This document shows positions 11,188 to 20,449 of a DNA stretch of 64,000 nucleotides, piece by piece. Both the position numbers and the translations under genes were made by a program. Every line of letters begins with the position of its first letter. Within the stretch, counting starts at the first letter, position 1. Below the pieces are notes generated by a model. It made no database searches and had not been told where the DNA came from. It saw only the letters and a program-made list of their open reading frames with translations. Source of the DNA: Flavobacterium difficile (GTDB lineage Bacteria > Bacteroidota > Bacteroidia > Flavobacteriales > Flavobacteriaceae). The DNA lies in NCBI RefSeq assembly GCF_011392115.1, contig NZ_JAAJBT010000003.1, positions 62,001 through 126,000 on the forward strand, in the 5' to 3' direction.

Positions 11188-13179
11188 ATGGTTTCATTCG
11201 TAAAAAAGCAATTATTTATCTTGCTTATTTTCAGTATTTTTATTTCTTGCAATAAAGAAAAGGATACTAATTTGTCTTTTAAAGAAGGAATAGCTCCAAA
11301 AGAAGATGCTACCAGAGCTTGGTTACACAAAGTAGAGAATTATAAGAAGGATAAAAATTACATGACGGTTTTTTATCCGTATTATAACCAGTTACTACAG
11401 AAAAAAAAATATCTAGAAGCAGCAGAGGTTCTTGATTTTGTGTGTATGTATTTAGCGGACTCATATGACTTCAATGACAAATTTATGGCTACTTTATATG
11501 AGTTTGACAAAAAATATAGGGAGAAATTACCTGTATTAAAAACCACTTTTGTAGATTCTTTTATTGCTAATTATTATTACGATAAATATGATTTAAAAAA
11601 AGTTGAAACCTATTTTAAAAAAATTACCGTATTAGAACCTAACGATTATGCAAGCTGTTATAATATTGCTCGTGCCTATTACGACTTGTCTTATGTGTAC
11701 TATATAACTGGAAAACAAAACCTTAGTTTACAGGCTAACCAAAAGGCTTTTGAATATTTTAATGCTATTAATAATCCTAAAGGTTTAGCTTTTGTATATT
11801 CTAATTATACGAATATATATGCAGCTATTGGTGACAAGAAAAAAGCAATCGAAAATGCTGATAAAGCTATTGAATCCTATAAAAAGATTGATAATATATA
11901 TAATGTTTATATTGGGTTAATCAATAAAATTTCAATTTATGAATATTTGGGTGATACCCGAAAAGAAGTTTTGGTAGACTCAGTATATCAAGCTTTTGTT
12001 AACGACAAAGACCAAAGTGCGGTTTTAAAAATGAAGATTTATAATTTTAAAGCCGAAAATTTAGTCAATCAAAATAAGTTGGAGGATGCTAAAATTATGC
12101 TTGATAAATTGAAAAAAGTTGTTGACGAAATAAATTCTGAAGATTTAACAAAAGAATATATTGTTACTCAAGCTTTATACGAGTTGAAAAAAACAGCAAA
12201 ATATTCAAATATTAGCGATATAAAAAATACGCTTCCGCAATTGATAACCAATCAACAATACGAAAAAGCGAATATGTTTTTAGGTGTCTTACAAAAGGAT
12301 GCGATTGAAAATAAAGATTATAAAAGTGCCTTACAATATGAAAAAGAAAAAAAAGTGATAGATGACAGTATTGGAAATGTTGTTGAAAGAGTCAAAATTG
12401 CAGAATTGGAAACAAAATATCAAACTGAAAAAAAAGAGCAACAAATTGAACTTCAAAAAACAGTTATTTTAAATAAAAATACAACTATTGCTTTGTTAGC
12501 TTCATTATTTATTGGGATGTTTTTAATTGTTTTGGTTTATGTATTTCGTCAAAAACAAAAAAAGTTAAAGTTAGAAAAACAAAATGCCCAACAATATACC
12601 AAACAATTATTAGAGAAAACAGAAGAAGAACGCAAACGAATTGCTAGTGATTTACATGATAGTGTGAGTCATGAATTATTAAGTTTGAAAAATTCTTTTG
12701 AACAAAAAACAGAAATTACCAATACAAAAATTGATGCTATTATTGATGATATTCGCATCATAAGTAGAAATTTACACCCAATTATGTTTGATAAAATTGG
12801 ATTAAAAGGAAGTGTGGAACAATTAGTGGAAAGAACACAATCTGTTAACGATTTTATGGTAACCGCTGAAGTAGAATATGCAAATTCTTTATCAAACTCT
12901 GATGAATTGCAATTGTACAGAATTATTCAGGAAGCGTTATCAAATATTATCAAATATGCCAATGCAATTGCTGCAAAAATTACAATTCTTGAAAAAAATA
13001 ATACTATATTTATTGAAATAAAAGATAACGGTAAAGGGTTTAATGTAGCAGAAAAATTGAATGGAAAAAATGCATTCGGTTTACATAACATCATAGAGAG
13101 AAGTAGAGCTATTGGTGGTGAGGCAAGAATTCATTCCGATAAAAATGGAACCATTATAAATATAGAAATAAAGAAATAA
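11188..13179 (+). CDS. TPR-containing sensor histidine kinase (HisKA_3 type)
   Basis: This 663-residue sensor probably works with the NarL-type regulator that follows after 2 bp. It has an N-terminal export signal ending FISC-N, a possible lipobox though Phe at -3 is atypical. A periplasmic TPR array (about 30-400) and one membrane helix (about 431-453) follow. A coiled coil leads to the HisKA_3 dimerisation helix with phospho-acceptor His490 in ASDLHDSVSHE, then a HATPase domain with DNGKGFN and GLHNI. Kinases of this class usually pair with LuxR/NarL regulators. The gene is divergent from the lnt/T9SS operon and shares its intergenic region. Confidence 0.9.
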   Translation: MVSFVKKQLFILLIFSIFISCNKEKDTNLSFKEGIAPKEDATRAWLHKVENYKKDKNYMTVFYPYYNQLLQKKKYLEAAEVLDFVCMYLADSYDFNDKFMATLYEFDKKYREKLPVLKTTFVDSFIANYYYDKYDLKKVETYFKKITVLEPNDYASCYNIARAYYDLSYVYYITGKQNLSLQANQKAFEYFNAINNPKGLAFVYSNYTNIYAAIGDKKKAIENADKAIESYKKIDNIYNVYIGLINKISIYEYLGDTRKEVLVDSVYQAFVNDKDQSAVLKMKIYNFKAENLVNQNKLEDAKIMLDKLKKVVDEINSEDLTKEYIVTQALYELKKTAKYSNISDIKNTLPQLITNQQYEKANMFLGVLQKDAIENKDYKSALQYEKEKKVIDDSIGNVVERVKIAELETKYQTEKKEQQIELQKTVILNKNTTIALLASLFIGMFLIVLVYVFRQKQKKLKLEKQNAQQYTKQLLEKTEEERKRIASDLHDSVSHELLSLKNSFEQKTEITNTKIDAIIDDIRIISRNLHPIMFDKIGLKGSVEQLVERTQSVNDFMVTAEVEYANSLSNSDELQLYRIIQEALSNIIKYANAIAAKITILEKNNTIFIEIKDNGKGFNVAEKLNGKNAFGLHNIIERSRAIGGEARIHSDKNGTIINIEIKK

Positions 13180-13181
13180 TA

Positions 13182-13799
13182 ATGAAAATACTTATTGCAG
13201 ACGATCATCCATTTACGCTTCAAGGGACAAAAAGTTTTGTGGAATCTTATGGTTATACCGTACAAGATACAAGTTCTAATGGAATTTCTGCCTTAAATCT
13301 TATTACTTTACATCGACCAGAAATTGCAATTTTAGATATAAATATGCCAGGCTTAGACGGACTGGATGTAGCCAAAAAAATACAAGAATTAAAACTAAAA
13401 ACAAAAGTAATACTGCTAACCATGCATAAAGAATTGACTATTTTTAAAAAAGCAAATGAATACGGTATTTATGGTTATATTTTAAAAGAACACGCACAAA
13501 CTGAACTAGAAAAATGTTTGCAAGAAGTTACCAAAGGCAATAAATATATAAGTGAATTTTTAGAAGAGGATTTAATTGTAAATACAAAATCTAATTTTGG
13601 TGAACTGGCTGATTTATCTCTTTCTGAAAGAAAAATTTTAGAGCTTGTAGCACAACAAAAAACAAGTAAACAAATTGCAGAAGTTTTATTTTTATCTGAA
13701 AAAACCGTAGAAGGTCATCGAAGTAAAATTATTGAGAAATTAGGGTTGCCAAAAGAAAAAAACATTTTGCTTAAATGGGCCATGCAGCAAAATTTATAA
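13182..13799 (+). CDS. NarL/FixJ-family response regulator
   Basis: This 205-residue regulator has a receiver domain with the acidic pair in IADDHP, phospho-acceptor Asp52 in ILDINMPG and Lys in LKEHA. Its C-terminal LuxR-type helix-turn-helix reads LSLSERKILELV...TSKQIAEVLFLSEKTVEGHRS. It starts 2 bp after the kinase stop, so the pair forms one transcription unit. It is the obvious candidate to bind a palindromic site such as the one in the intergenic region before the kinase; that link is inference. The stop lies 2 bp from that of the convergent LytTR regulator. Confidence 0.93.
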   Translation: MKILIADDHPFTLQGTKSFVESYGYTVQDTSSNGISALNLITLHRPEIAILDINMPGLDGLDVAKKIQELKLKTKVILLTMHKELTIFKKANEYGIYGYILKEHAQTELEKCLQEVTKGNKYISEFLEEDLIVNTKSNFGELADLSLSERKILELVAQQKTSKQIAEVLFLSEKTVEGHRSKIIEKLGLPKEKNILLKWAMQQNL

Positions 13800-13801
13800 T
13801 T

Positions 13802-14548
13802 TTATTTTAGTATCTTAAATTTATGAATAAAGTCTTTGTACTTGTCGCTTAACGTTACTTTGTGATTACCTTCAAGAATAATTAAATTTTCTGATAAAAT
13901 TATTTCAGTTATTTTATTCGTATTCACAATATAATTTCGATGTGTTTTAGCAAAAGTGTCAGTATCTAAAAATTCTGTAATTTTAGTTAGAGATAAAGCT
14001 ACCAAATATTTTTCGTTTACTGTAGTGATATTGCAATAACGTTCTTCAACTTCAATATAAACGATGTCTTCAATGGCTACTTTTTTTAAGGCATTTTTCT
14101 TTTTTATGAACAAATGATTGTTACCAATTACAGTATCTTCATCTTCACTTAAATACACATTAGTTTGCTCGTAAAATTTTTCAACAGCCATTTCAATAGC
14201 ATATAAAACTTCAAGTTCATTAAAAGGTTTTAATAGGAAGCTAAATGGTTTGGTAAGCTTGGCTCTTTCAAATACCTGACGATCTTTTGAGCTGGTTAGA
14301 AATACAAATGGTTTGGCTATATTTGGTGTAATTGTTATGGTTTCGGCAAAAGTAATGCCTTCTGGTTGACCGTTTAAAAATACATCAATAATAATAACAT
14401 CTATTTTATGTTGATAAAATAAGGTTAATGCTTCAGTATAACTGGTGGCAATTCCTACAATATTATACTCATTCGCAGTTAAAATTTCCGTTAATGCGTC
14501 ACTTTCAAATTTCGTGTCTTCAATAATAAGAATGTTAATTTTATTCAT
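13802..14548 (-). CDS. LytTR-family response regulator
   Basis: This 248-residue protein has an N-terminal receiver domain (acidic pocket E10/D11, phospho-acceptor Asp55 in IIIDVFLNG, Lys in LLKPF) and a C-terminal LytTR DNA-binding domain (about 145-248). Typical LytTR strings are IVYIEVEERYC and FAKTHRNYIVN. Its start overlaps the end of the kinase gene by 8 bp, so translation is coupled. LytTR regulators bind imperfect direct repeats; no target could be assigned here. Confidence 0.93.
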   Translation of the reverse strand: MNKINILIIEDTKFESDALTEILTANEYNIVGIATSYTEALTLFYQHKIDVIIIDVFLNGQPEGITFAETITITPNIAKPFVFLTSSKDRQVFERAKLTKPFSFLLKPFNELEVLYAIEMAVEKFYEQTNVYLSEDEDTVIGNNHLFIKKKNALKKVAIEDIVYIEVEERYCNITTVNEKYLVALSLTKITEFLDTDTFAKTHRNYIVNTNKITEIILSENLIILEGNHKVTLSDKYKDFIHKFKILK

Positions 14549-16286
14549 TTGTCGGTTGTTTTGGTAAAGTTAGTATAATTGTGGTTCCCATTCCTTCTTG
14601 ACTTTGAATATTTATTTTTCCTCCGTTTTTTTGTAACATCGACTTGCAAAGTTGCATCCCTAAACCTGTTCCTACAATTTCTTTATTGTTTTTCTTTGAT
14701 AATTTTGTGCTTTCTTGTAGTAATTCAACAATTACTTGAGCACTCATTCCAATTCCTGTATCTTCAATAATTAATTGAATAGTTTCAGTGGTATTATTCT
14801 GAGTAAAAATCGAAATCATACCTTTTTCATTTGTATATTTTAAGGAATTGTCTAGAAGATTTCTCAATACAATTTTTAAAGAATCTAAATCCATAAAAAC
14901 AAATGCATTTTTATCAATTTCTATTTTTAATTCAATATTTTTTTCAGCAACTAAAGGTTTGTAATTGTATTCTACCTGTTTAAGTATGGAAAACAAATGC
15001 AACGATTCTTTTTGAAAAAAAATCTGATTGGTTTGTTGGTTGGCCCAATTTAGAAGGTTGTCTAATAAATTATACGTACTATTTGCAACTACTGCATTTT
15101 GATGGATTAATTCATCTAATTGCTCATAATTATTAGATTTTAGATTTAACATTAGTTTCGAATTACTAGATTTCAATCCGTTAACAGAAGATCGTAAATC
15201 GTGACTAACAATTGAAAAAAGTTTATCTTTTGTAGCATTCAATTCATCTAAATTTTCCTTTTGAGCTAAAATGATTTTGTTTCGTTTGATTTTTTGTCGG
15301 TAAAAATAAACTCCAATTCCAAAAATACTTAACAATAAAAGCGCAATTATAAATAGCCCATTTCTTTGTGTTTCACGAATTTCATTTTTTATTTCTAATA
15401 CCTCAATTTCTTTTTGTTTCTGTTTGATAGCGAATTTTTTTTCTACATCAGCTACAGCCCAAATTTTATTTTGGTCGGTTAAAGAGTCGTTCCATTTTTC
15501 GGCTTCTTTTCTATACTCAATAGCTTTTTCAAAATTTTTATTATTTTCTTCTACTACTGCTAAATTTAATGCCGCTATTTTTTTTAAATCATATCGCTTA
15601 ACTTTTTTTGACAAACGATAAGCTTTTTCAAAATAAGGTAAGGCTAAATTATCTTTAAACTGATTGTAATACAAATTAGCAACATCACCGTAAGCGCCAA
15701 TTAGCATTAAAGTATCATTTTCTTTTTCCTGAATTTCAGTACTTTTTAATAAATAATATTCGGCTTTAGTGTAGTCGTCTAAATGTAAATAGCATATTCC
15801 TAAATTATGATTTACCTTTCCTTGATCAATATTAAAATAGTTAGCAGTTTCTAAATATTCAAATTCTTTAAAATAACTAATTGCTTTTTTAAATTCATTT
15901 TGCTCTAAAGCAATTTGACCTAAATAATTTTCTACTGTTTTGTAAAATTTAAATCTTTTAGAAATTTTGTTAAAAGAGTTCTTTGCCTCATTAAAGATGC
16001 CTTTTTCTTTGAAACTAATACCTCTAAAAAAGTAACAGTAATTATCTAACTCTGAAATTTTATTTTTAGTGCTTAATTGCTTCATGGAATATACTAAAGT
16101 AGAATCCCATTTCTTATTAAAAAAGGCCAATTGAGCTTTTTGAAAGTTTTTTTCTCTAGTAAATTTATTGTAAGATGCTTTAATGTTTTTTTCAAACAAA
16201 GCAGAATAAGTGTGTTGTGAAAAAATAACATTTACACAAAAAAAGAAAATTAAAAAAAATAGTATTTTAATTGGTATTGTTTTCAA
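14541..16286 (-). CDS. TPR-containing sensor histidine kinase (HisKA type)
   Basis: This 581-residue sensor has a signal peptide (about 1-23), periplasmic TPR repeats (about 50-290) and one membrane helix (about 310-330). The HisKA helix carries His362 in FSIVSHDLRSSV, and the HATPase domain has NLLDNSLKYT and GTGLGMQLC. It is partnered with the LytTR regulator it overlaps. A bidirectional hairpin at 16324-16342 isolates it from the upstream operon. The paired sensor domains resemble those of the 11188 kinase, but the catalytic class differs (HisKA versus HisKA_3). Confidence 0.92.
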   Translation of the reverse strand: MKTIPIKILFFLIFFFCVNVIFSQHTYSALFEKNIKASYNKFTREKNFQKAQLAFFNKKWDSTLVYSMKQLSTKNKISELDNYCYFFRGISFKEKGIFNEAKNSFNKISKRFKFYKTVENYLGQIALEQNEFKKAISYFKEFEYLETANYFNIDQGKVNHNLGICYLHLDDYTKAEYYLLKSTEIQEKENDTLMLIGAYGDVANLYYNQFKDNLALPYFEKAYRLSKKVKRYDLKKIAALNLAVVEENNKNFEKAIEYRKEAEKWNDSLTDQNKIWAVADVEKKFAIKQKQKEIEVLEIKNEIRETQRNGLFIIALLLLSIFGIGVYFYRQKIKRNKIILAQKENLDELNATKDKLFSIVSHDLRSSVNGLKSSNSKLMLNLKSNNYEQLDELIHQNAVVANSTYNLLDNLLNWANQQTNQIFFQKESLHLFSILKQVEYNYKPLVAEKNIELKIEIDKNAFVFMDLDSLKIVLRNLLDNSLKYTNEKGMISIFTQNNTTETIQLIIEDTGIGMSAQVIVELLQESTKLSKKNNKEIVGTGLGMQLCKSMLQKNGGKINIQSQEGMGTTIILTLPKQPTNE

Positions 16287-16310
16287 TGTTTTTTTTTCAA
16301 ATATACATTG

Positions 16311-16346
16311 AAAATAAAAAAAAACAGAGGGATTGCCTCTGTTTTT
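16311..16346. terminator. Terminator at the end of the collar/SprB operon
   Basis: A perfect 7-bp stem ACAGAGG/CCTCTGT (16324-16330 with 16336-16342) is flanked by an A run and a T run. It ends minus-strand transcription after the 16369 gene, about 25 bp before the kinase start. Confidence 0.8.
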
Positions 16347-16368
16347 TATAAGTTTTTAATATTACCTT

Positions 16369-16776
16369 TTAAGATTGAACTGTTGTATACGTTCCTCTTG
16401 ATGTTCTCGGATCTTCATCCCAAACAAATGACTCTATAAGTTCCGGTTGGTTTGCGAACTCAATTGTGAAGTTTACCTGGTAAGCAATAAATTTACTGGC
16501 TTCTGTTTCAGGCGCATTATAAGTTAAATAAAATCTCGGCACGTCTTGTGAATCATCATAATACACAATTATGGATTCAATTTTTTCTGATGCATCTATA
16601 AAAGCAACAGCACTTACTTCTAACGTTCCATTTTCATAAAAAGCTTGAACCAATGGAGGTAAAGGTTCTGTAGGTCTTGGTCTTGTAAATTCAATTTCGC
16701 TGTTTAAGCAAATAAAATTTGAAGAAATTTTTACTCCTGGTGGTACTATAGTACCAGTTGAATTAGTTGTACTCAT
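16369..16776 (-). CDS. Hypothetical 135-aa protein, last gene of the collar/SprB operon
   Basis: I do not recognise this family. The 135-residue product has no signal peptide or membrane helix. It is acidic and beta-rich by composition, with a Pro-rich stretch (RPRPTEPLPPL) near residue 35 and Trp/Asp-rich VWDEDPRTSRG near the end. It is the sixth gene in a same-strand run that includes two tail-collar proteins and an SprB-repeat protein, 78 bp after the latter, and is followed by a terminator. Its first residues (MSTTNSTG) resemble the short Ser/Thr N-termini of small structural proteins. A role with the collar proteins is a guess from position. Confidence 0.7.
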   Translation of the reverse strand: MSTTNSTGTIVPPGVKISSNFICLNSEIEFTRPRPTEPLPPLVQAFYENGTLEVSAVAFIDASEKIESIIVYYDDSQDVPRFYLTYNAPETEASKFIAYQVNFTIEFANQPELIESFVWDEDPRTSRGTYTTVQS

Positions 16777-16854
16777 AATAATTTAGTTTTTTTTGTTAAA
16801 AAATATCTTACAGATAAAAATAATCTTTTTATTTGAAACTGTTTCTTTTTTTAC

Positions 16855-19800
16855 TTATTGTTTTAAAATTTTTATTGTTTTTGATTTACCTTCAGCGGTT
16901 ACTTTTATCATATAAGATCCAGATGGAAGCATGGCTAAATTTAACTCAATTTCCTTACTTGTAGATTTAGTAAATAATATTTGCTGACCTAACAGGTTAT
17001 AAACCTCAACATCATCAATTAAATTTCCATTCTTTATGTATAATATATTTGATGTGGGATTAGGATAATACATGAAATTAGAAGCATCAAAACTAGTATT
17101 TCCTAAAGTTGTAACTGTCACACAAGTTGATGTAATAGAGCATCCTCCAATAGTAACTTCAACTTTGTAATCGCCCACAACAGTAGGGGTAAATGTTTGA
17201 TTAGTTGCACCAGCAATAACAGTATTTGGACATTGGTACCATTGATACGTTGCACCAGTTTGATTAGCAGTAAGTATTCCAGCATTTTGAGAAACAGTTG
17301 CGTCTATAGCTGTTGGTTGTGTTATAGTAAAGTTACGAGTTGCAGTACAAGCGTTAGCATCTGTTACCGTTACAGTGTAAGTTCCAGCTGAAAGTCCAGT
17401 TGCAGTTGCCGCTGTTCCACCAGATGGCGACCAAGAATAAGTATATCCACCAGCTCCACCAGTAGGAGAAACAGAAGCTGAACCATTCGAACCACCATTA
17501 CAAGAAACGTTAGTTAAAGCACCTGAAGCTAAAGAAATAGTTGTTGGTTGAGTAATAGTAAAGTTACGAGTTGCAGTACAACCATTCGCATCTGTTACCG
17601 TTACAGTATAAGTTCCAGCTGAAAGTCCAGTTGCAGTTGCCGCTGTTCCACCAGATGGCGACCAAGAATAAGTATATCCACCAGCTCCACCAGTAGGAGA
17701 AACTGAAGCTGAACCATTCGAACCACCATTACAAGAAACGTTAGTTAAAGCACCTGAAGCTAAAGAAATAGTTGTTGGTTGAGTAATAGTAAAGTTACGA
17801 GTTGCAGTACAACCATTCGCATCTGTCACGGTTACAGTATAAGTTCCAGCTGAAAGTCCAGTTGCAGTTGCCGCTGTTCCACCAGATGGCGACCAAGAAT
17901 AAGTATATCCACCAGCACCACCAGTAGGAGAGACAGAAGCTGAACCATTCGAACCACCATTACAAGAAACGTTAGTCAAAGCACCTGAAGCTAAAGAAAT
18001 AGCTGTTGGTTGTGTTACAGTTACATTAACAGTTCCAGTACATGCATTAGCATCTGTAATTGTTACAGAATAACTTCCAGCAGAAAGTCCTGTTCTGTCT
18101 TCTGTAGTGATTCCGCCAACCCAACTGAAAGTGTAGGGTGGAGTACCTCCAGTTGGAGTTAAATTGATTGCTCCGTTTGTTCCTCCGTTACAAGCTATAT
18201 TGGTTACTGCTGTAGTTCCAGAAACAGCAGATGCAGGTTGCGTTACTGTAATTCCAGATACTGTCCCAGTACATCCATTAGCATCTGTAATTGTTACAGA
18301 ATAAGTTCCAGCAGAAAGTCCTGTTCTGTCTTCCGTTGTGATCCCACCTCCCCAACTGAAAGTGTAGGGTGGAGTACCTCCAGTTGGAGTTAAGTTGATA
18401 GCACCATTAGAACCTCCAAAACAAGCAACATTTGTTACTACTGTAGTTCCAGAAACTGCTGACGCAGGTTGTGTTACAGTCACATTAACAGTTCCAGTAC
18501 ATCCATTTGCATCTGTAATTGTTACAGAATAAGTTCCAGCAGAAAGTCCTGTTCTATCTTCTGTAGTGATTCCGCCACCCCAGTTGAAAGTGTAGGGTGG
18601 AGTACCTCCAGTTGGAGTTAAGTTGATAGCACCATTAGTACCTCCAAAACAAAAAACATTTGTTACTGTTCTTGTTCCTGAAACTGCTGAAGCTGGTTGT
18701 GTTACAGTTACATTAATAGTTCCGGTACATCCATTAGCATCTGTAATTGTTACAGAATAACTTCCAGCAGAAAGTCCTGTTCTGTCTTCCGTTGTGATCC
18801 CACCTCCCCAATTGAAAGTGTAGGGTGGAGTACCTCCAGTTGGAGTTAAATTGATTGCTCCGTTTGTTCCTCCGTTACAAGCTATATTGGTTACTGCTGT
18901 AGTTCCAGAAACAGCAGATGCAGGTTGTGTAATGGTAAAGTTACGAGTTGTGAAACATCCATTAGCATCAGTTACAGTACACGTCCAAGTCCCTGCAGAT
19001 AAACCGGTTACAATAGTTGTTCCATCACCATTTGGGTTTCCAGGTGTCCAGTTATAAGTATATCCACCGGCTCCTCCAGAGGCAGGATTTACTGAAGCAG
19101 CGCCATTTGTACCTCCATTACAAGAAACATTTGTTTGTGAATTTGGATTGAGAGAAAGTGACGTTGGTTGAGTAATCGTAAAGTTTCTTGTAATTTGACA
19201 ACCTACATTATCTGTTATGGTTACTGTGTATAATCCTACACTTAAGCCAGTAATAGTAGCGCTTGTTGCGCCAGAGGGTGACCAAGAGTAAGTGTAAGGT
19301 CCAATTCCTCCACTAGGAGTTATAGCGATAGAACCATTATTGCTACCATTACAAGAAACATTCGTTACGATTTCTGTTGATGTGATATTTGATATAGTTA
19401 AAGTTGCTGAATTTGAGTTTGTAAAGCAAGATGCAACTCCGTTTATGGCTACTGCTCTGTATAAATAACCCGACATTCCTGCTGTTGCACCTGTAATTGT
19501 TAATGTATTACTGGTTGCACCAGAATATACCCCACCATTTGTAATGTCTGTAAAACCACTACCCGTATTCACTTGCCATTGATAGGTTGTTGCTCCGGAT
19601 GCTGATGATGTGAAAGTTGTATTGGTTCCATTACAAATAGTTCTGTTTGGTGGGTTAGCTGTTATAGTTGGTGGTGTACAAGCTGCCACTTCAAATAATC
19701 TGAAATTATCAATTCCCCATTCTTCGTTATTTCCTTCTGAAAATACTCTAATTCTTAAATTCATTGTATTTCCTGTTCCTACAATGTTCTTTGTAAATTC

Positions 19801-20409
19801 TCCAAAAGTATTTGTCAATTGTATTCCATCACCACAACCATTATTATCTGTATCTTCAAACAAATATTTATCAACACCATTAGTAGCACTTCCTCTGTTA
19901 TAAAATCTGATGATATTTACGAACGGTCCTCCATCAATACTGTATTCTACAATAATATAGTCGGTATTGGTTGTTGCAACGCCACTTATACAAGCAGTTT
20001 GGTTGTCCCATGGTTCATTTGTGCTTGCAGCTGCAATGAGTCCTCTAAAACTCAAATTACTTTTTCCAGCAATGTTAATTCCTGTCCAGTTAATATGTAA
20101 TTCGTTTGCAGGGTTACTTGCAGGAAGCGCACCTTCTGCTCCACTAGCTGTAAAGCCTGTTCCTGTGCCATTGTGATCCTCACCTGCCCAAAAACTAGTA
20201 CCTTGTCTTCCGGAAAATGGTACCACTTGATTAATGTTACTTCCGTCTGTCAATCTGAAATACGAGGTTGGTGTTCCACCGTTTTCTTCAGGAGTTCTGG
20301 TTCCGCTAGTGGGCGCTGTATCAAAAGTATCAGCCCAAAACTGAGTTTGCGTATGTCCTTTTATTGCAAAAAGAATAAGCAGTGTTAGTAATGTAATTTT
20401 TTGTTTCAT
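16855..20409 (-). CDS. SprB-repeat T9SS surface protein
   Basis: This 1184-residue exported protein has a signal peptide (about 1-20), an N-terminal jelly-roll-like domain (about 21-245) with conserved Cys, and an Ig-like domain (about 246-340). Nine tandem SprB repeats of 75-81 residues follow (about 341-1032), then an Ig-like segment and a C-terminal T9SS type A domain (about 1105-1184) with YYPNPTSNILYI and VYNLLGQQI. SprB repeats occur in flavobacterial motility adhesins such as SprB, so a filamentous adhesin is likely. The repeats fall into two DNA subfamilies (see the repeat entry), and copy number may vary. The gene starts 40 bp after the formyltransferase stop, in the same operon as the collar proteins. 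Confidence 0.88.
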   Translation of the reverse strand: MKQKITLLTLLILFAIKGHTQTQFWADTFDTAPTSGTRTPEENGGTPTSYFRLTDGSNINQVVPFSGRQGTSFWAGEDHNGTGTGFTASGAEGALPASNPANELHINWTGINIAGKSNLSFRGLIAAASTNEPWDNQTACISGVATTNTDYIIVEYSIDGGPFVNIIRFYNRGSATNGVDKYLFEDTDNNGCGDGIQLTNTFGEFTKNIVGTGNTMNLRIRVFSEGNNEEWGIDNFRLFEVAACTPPTITANPPNRTICNGTNTTFTSSASGATTYQWQVNTGSGFTDITNGGVYSGATSNTLTITGATAGMSGYLYRAVAINGVASCFTNSNSATLTISNITSTEIVTNVSCNGSNNGSIAITPSGGIGPYTYSWSPSGATSATITGLSVGLYTVTITDNVGCQITRNFTITQPTSLSLNPNSQTNVSCNGGTNGAASVNPASGGAGGYTYNWTPGNPNGDGTTIVTGLSAGTWTCTVTDANGCFTTRNFTITQPASAVSGTTAVTNIACNGGTNGAINLTPTGGTPPYTFNWGGGITTEDRTGLSAGSYSVTITDANGCTGTINVTVTQPASAVSGTRTVTNVFCFGGTNGAINLTPTGGTPPYTFNWGGGITTEDRTGLSAGTYSVTITDANGCTGTVNVTVTQPASAVSGTTVVTNVACFGGSNGAINLTPTGGTPPYTFSWGGGITTEDRTGLSAGTYSVTITDANGCTGTVSGITVTQPASAVSGTTAVTNIACNGGTNGAINLTPTGGTPPYTFSWVGGITTEDRTGLSAGSYSVTITDANACTGTVNVTVTQPTAISLASGALTNVSCNGGSNGSASVSPTGGAGGYTYSWSPSGGTAATATGLSAGTYTVTVTDANGCTATRNFTITQPTTISLASGALTNVSCNGGSNGSASVSPTGGAGGYTYSWSPSGGTAATATGLSAGTYTVTVTDANGCTATRNFTITQPTTISLASGALTNVSCNGGSNGSASVSPTGGAGGYTYSWSPSGGTAATATGLSAGTYTVTVTDANACTATRNFTITQPTAIDATVSQNAGILTANQTGATYQWYQCPNTVIAGATNQTFTPTVVGDYKVEVTIGGCSITSTCVTVTTLGNTSFDASNFMYYPNPTSNILYIKNGNLIDDVEVYNLLGQQILFTKSTSKEIELNLAMLPSGSYMIKVTAEGKSKTIKILKQ
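17314..19390 (-). repeat. Nine tandem SprB-type repeats in two homogenised subfamilies
   Basis: Three 231-bp units (17314-17544, 17545-17775, 17776-18006) are nearly identical to one another. Four units of 228-231 bp (18007-18234, 18235-18465, 18466-18693, 18694-18921) form a second near-identical group. A 243-bp unit (18922-19164) and a divergent unit (19165 to about 19390) precede them. Each codes for T-N-V-x-C-x-G-G-x-N-G at its start and T.TDANGC...TQP at its end. The high DNA identity within each group indicates recent amplification or gene conversion. Confidence 0.9.
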
Positions 20410-20449
20410 TTTGTAAGTATTTAGTTAATATGCATATTCGTAATAGAGA

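Noticed and set aside
17314..19164. Regular direct repeats that could look like a CRISPR array
   Set aside because: Units are 228-243 bp, fully coding and without unique spacers; they are SprB protein repeats.
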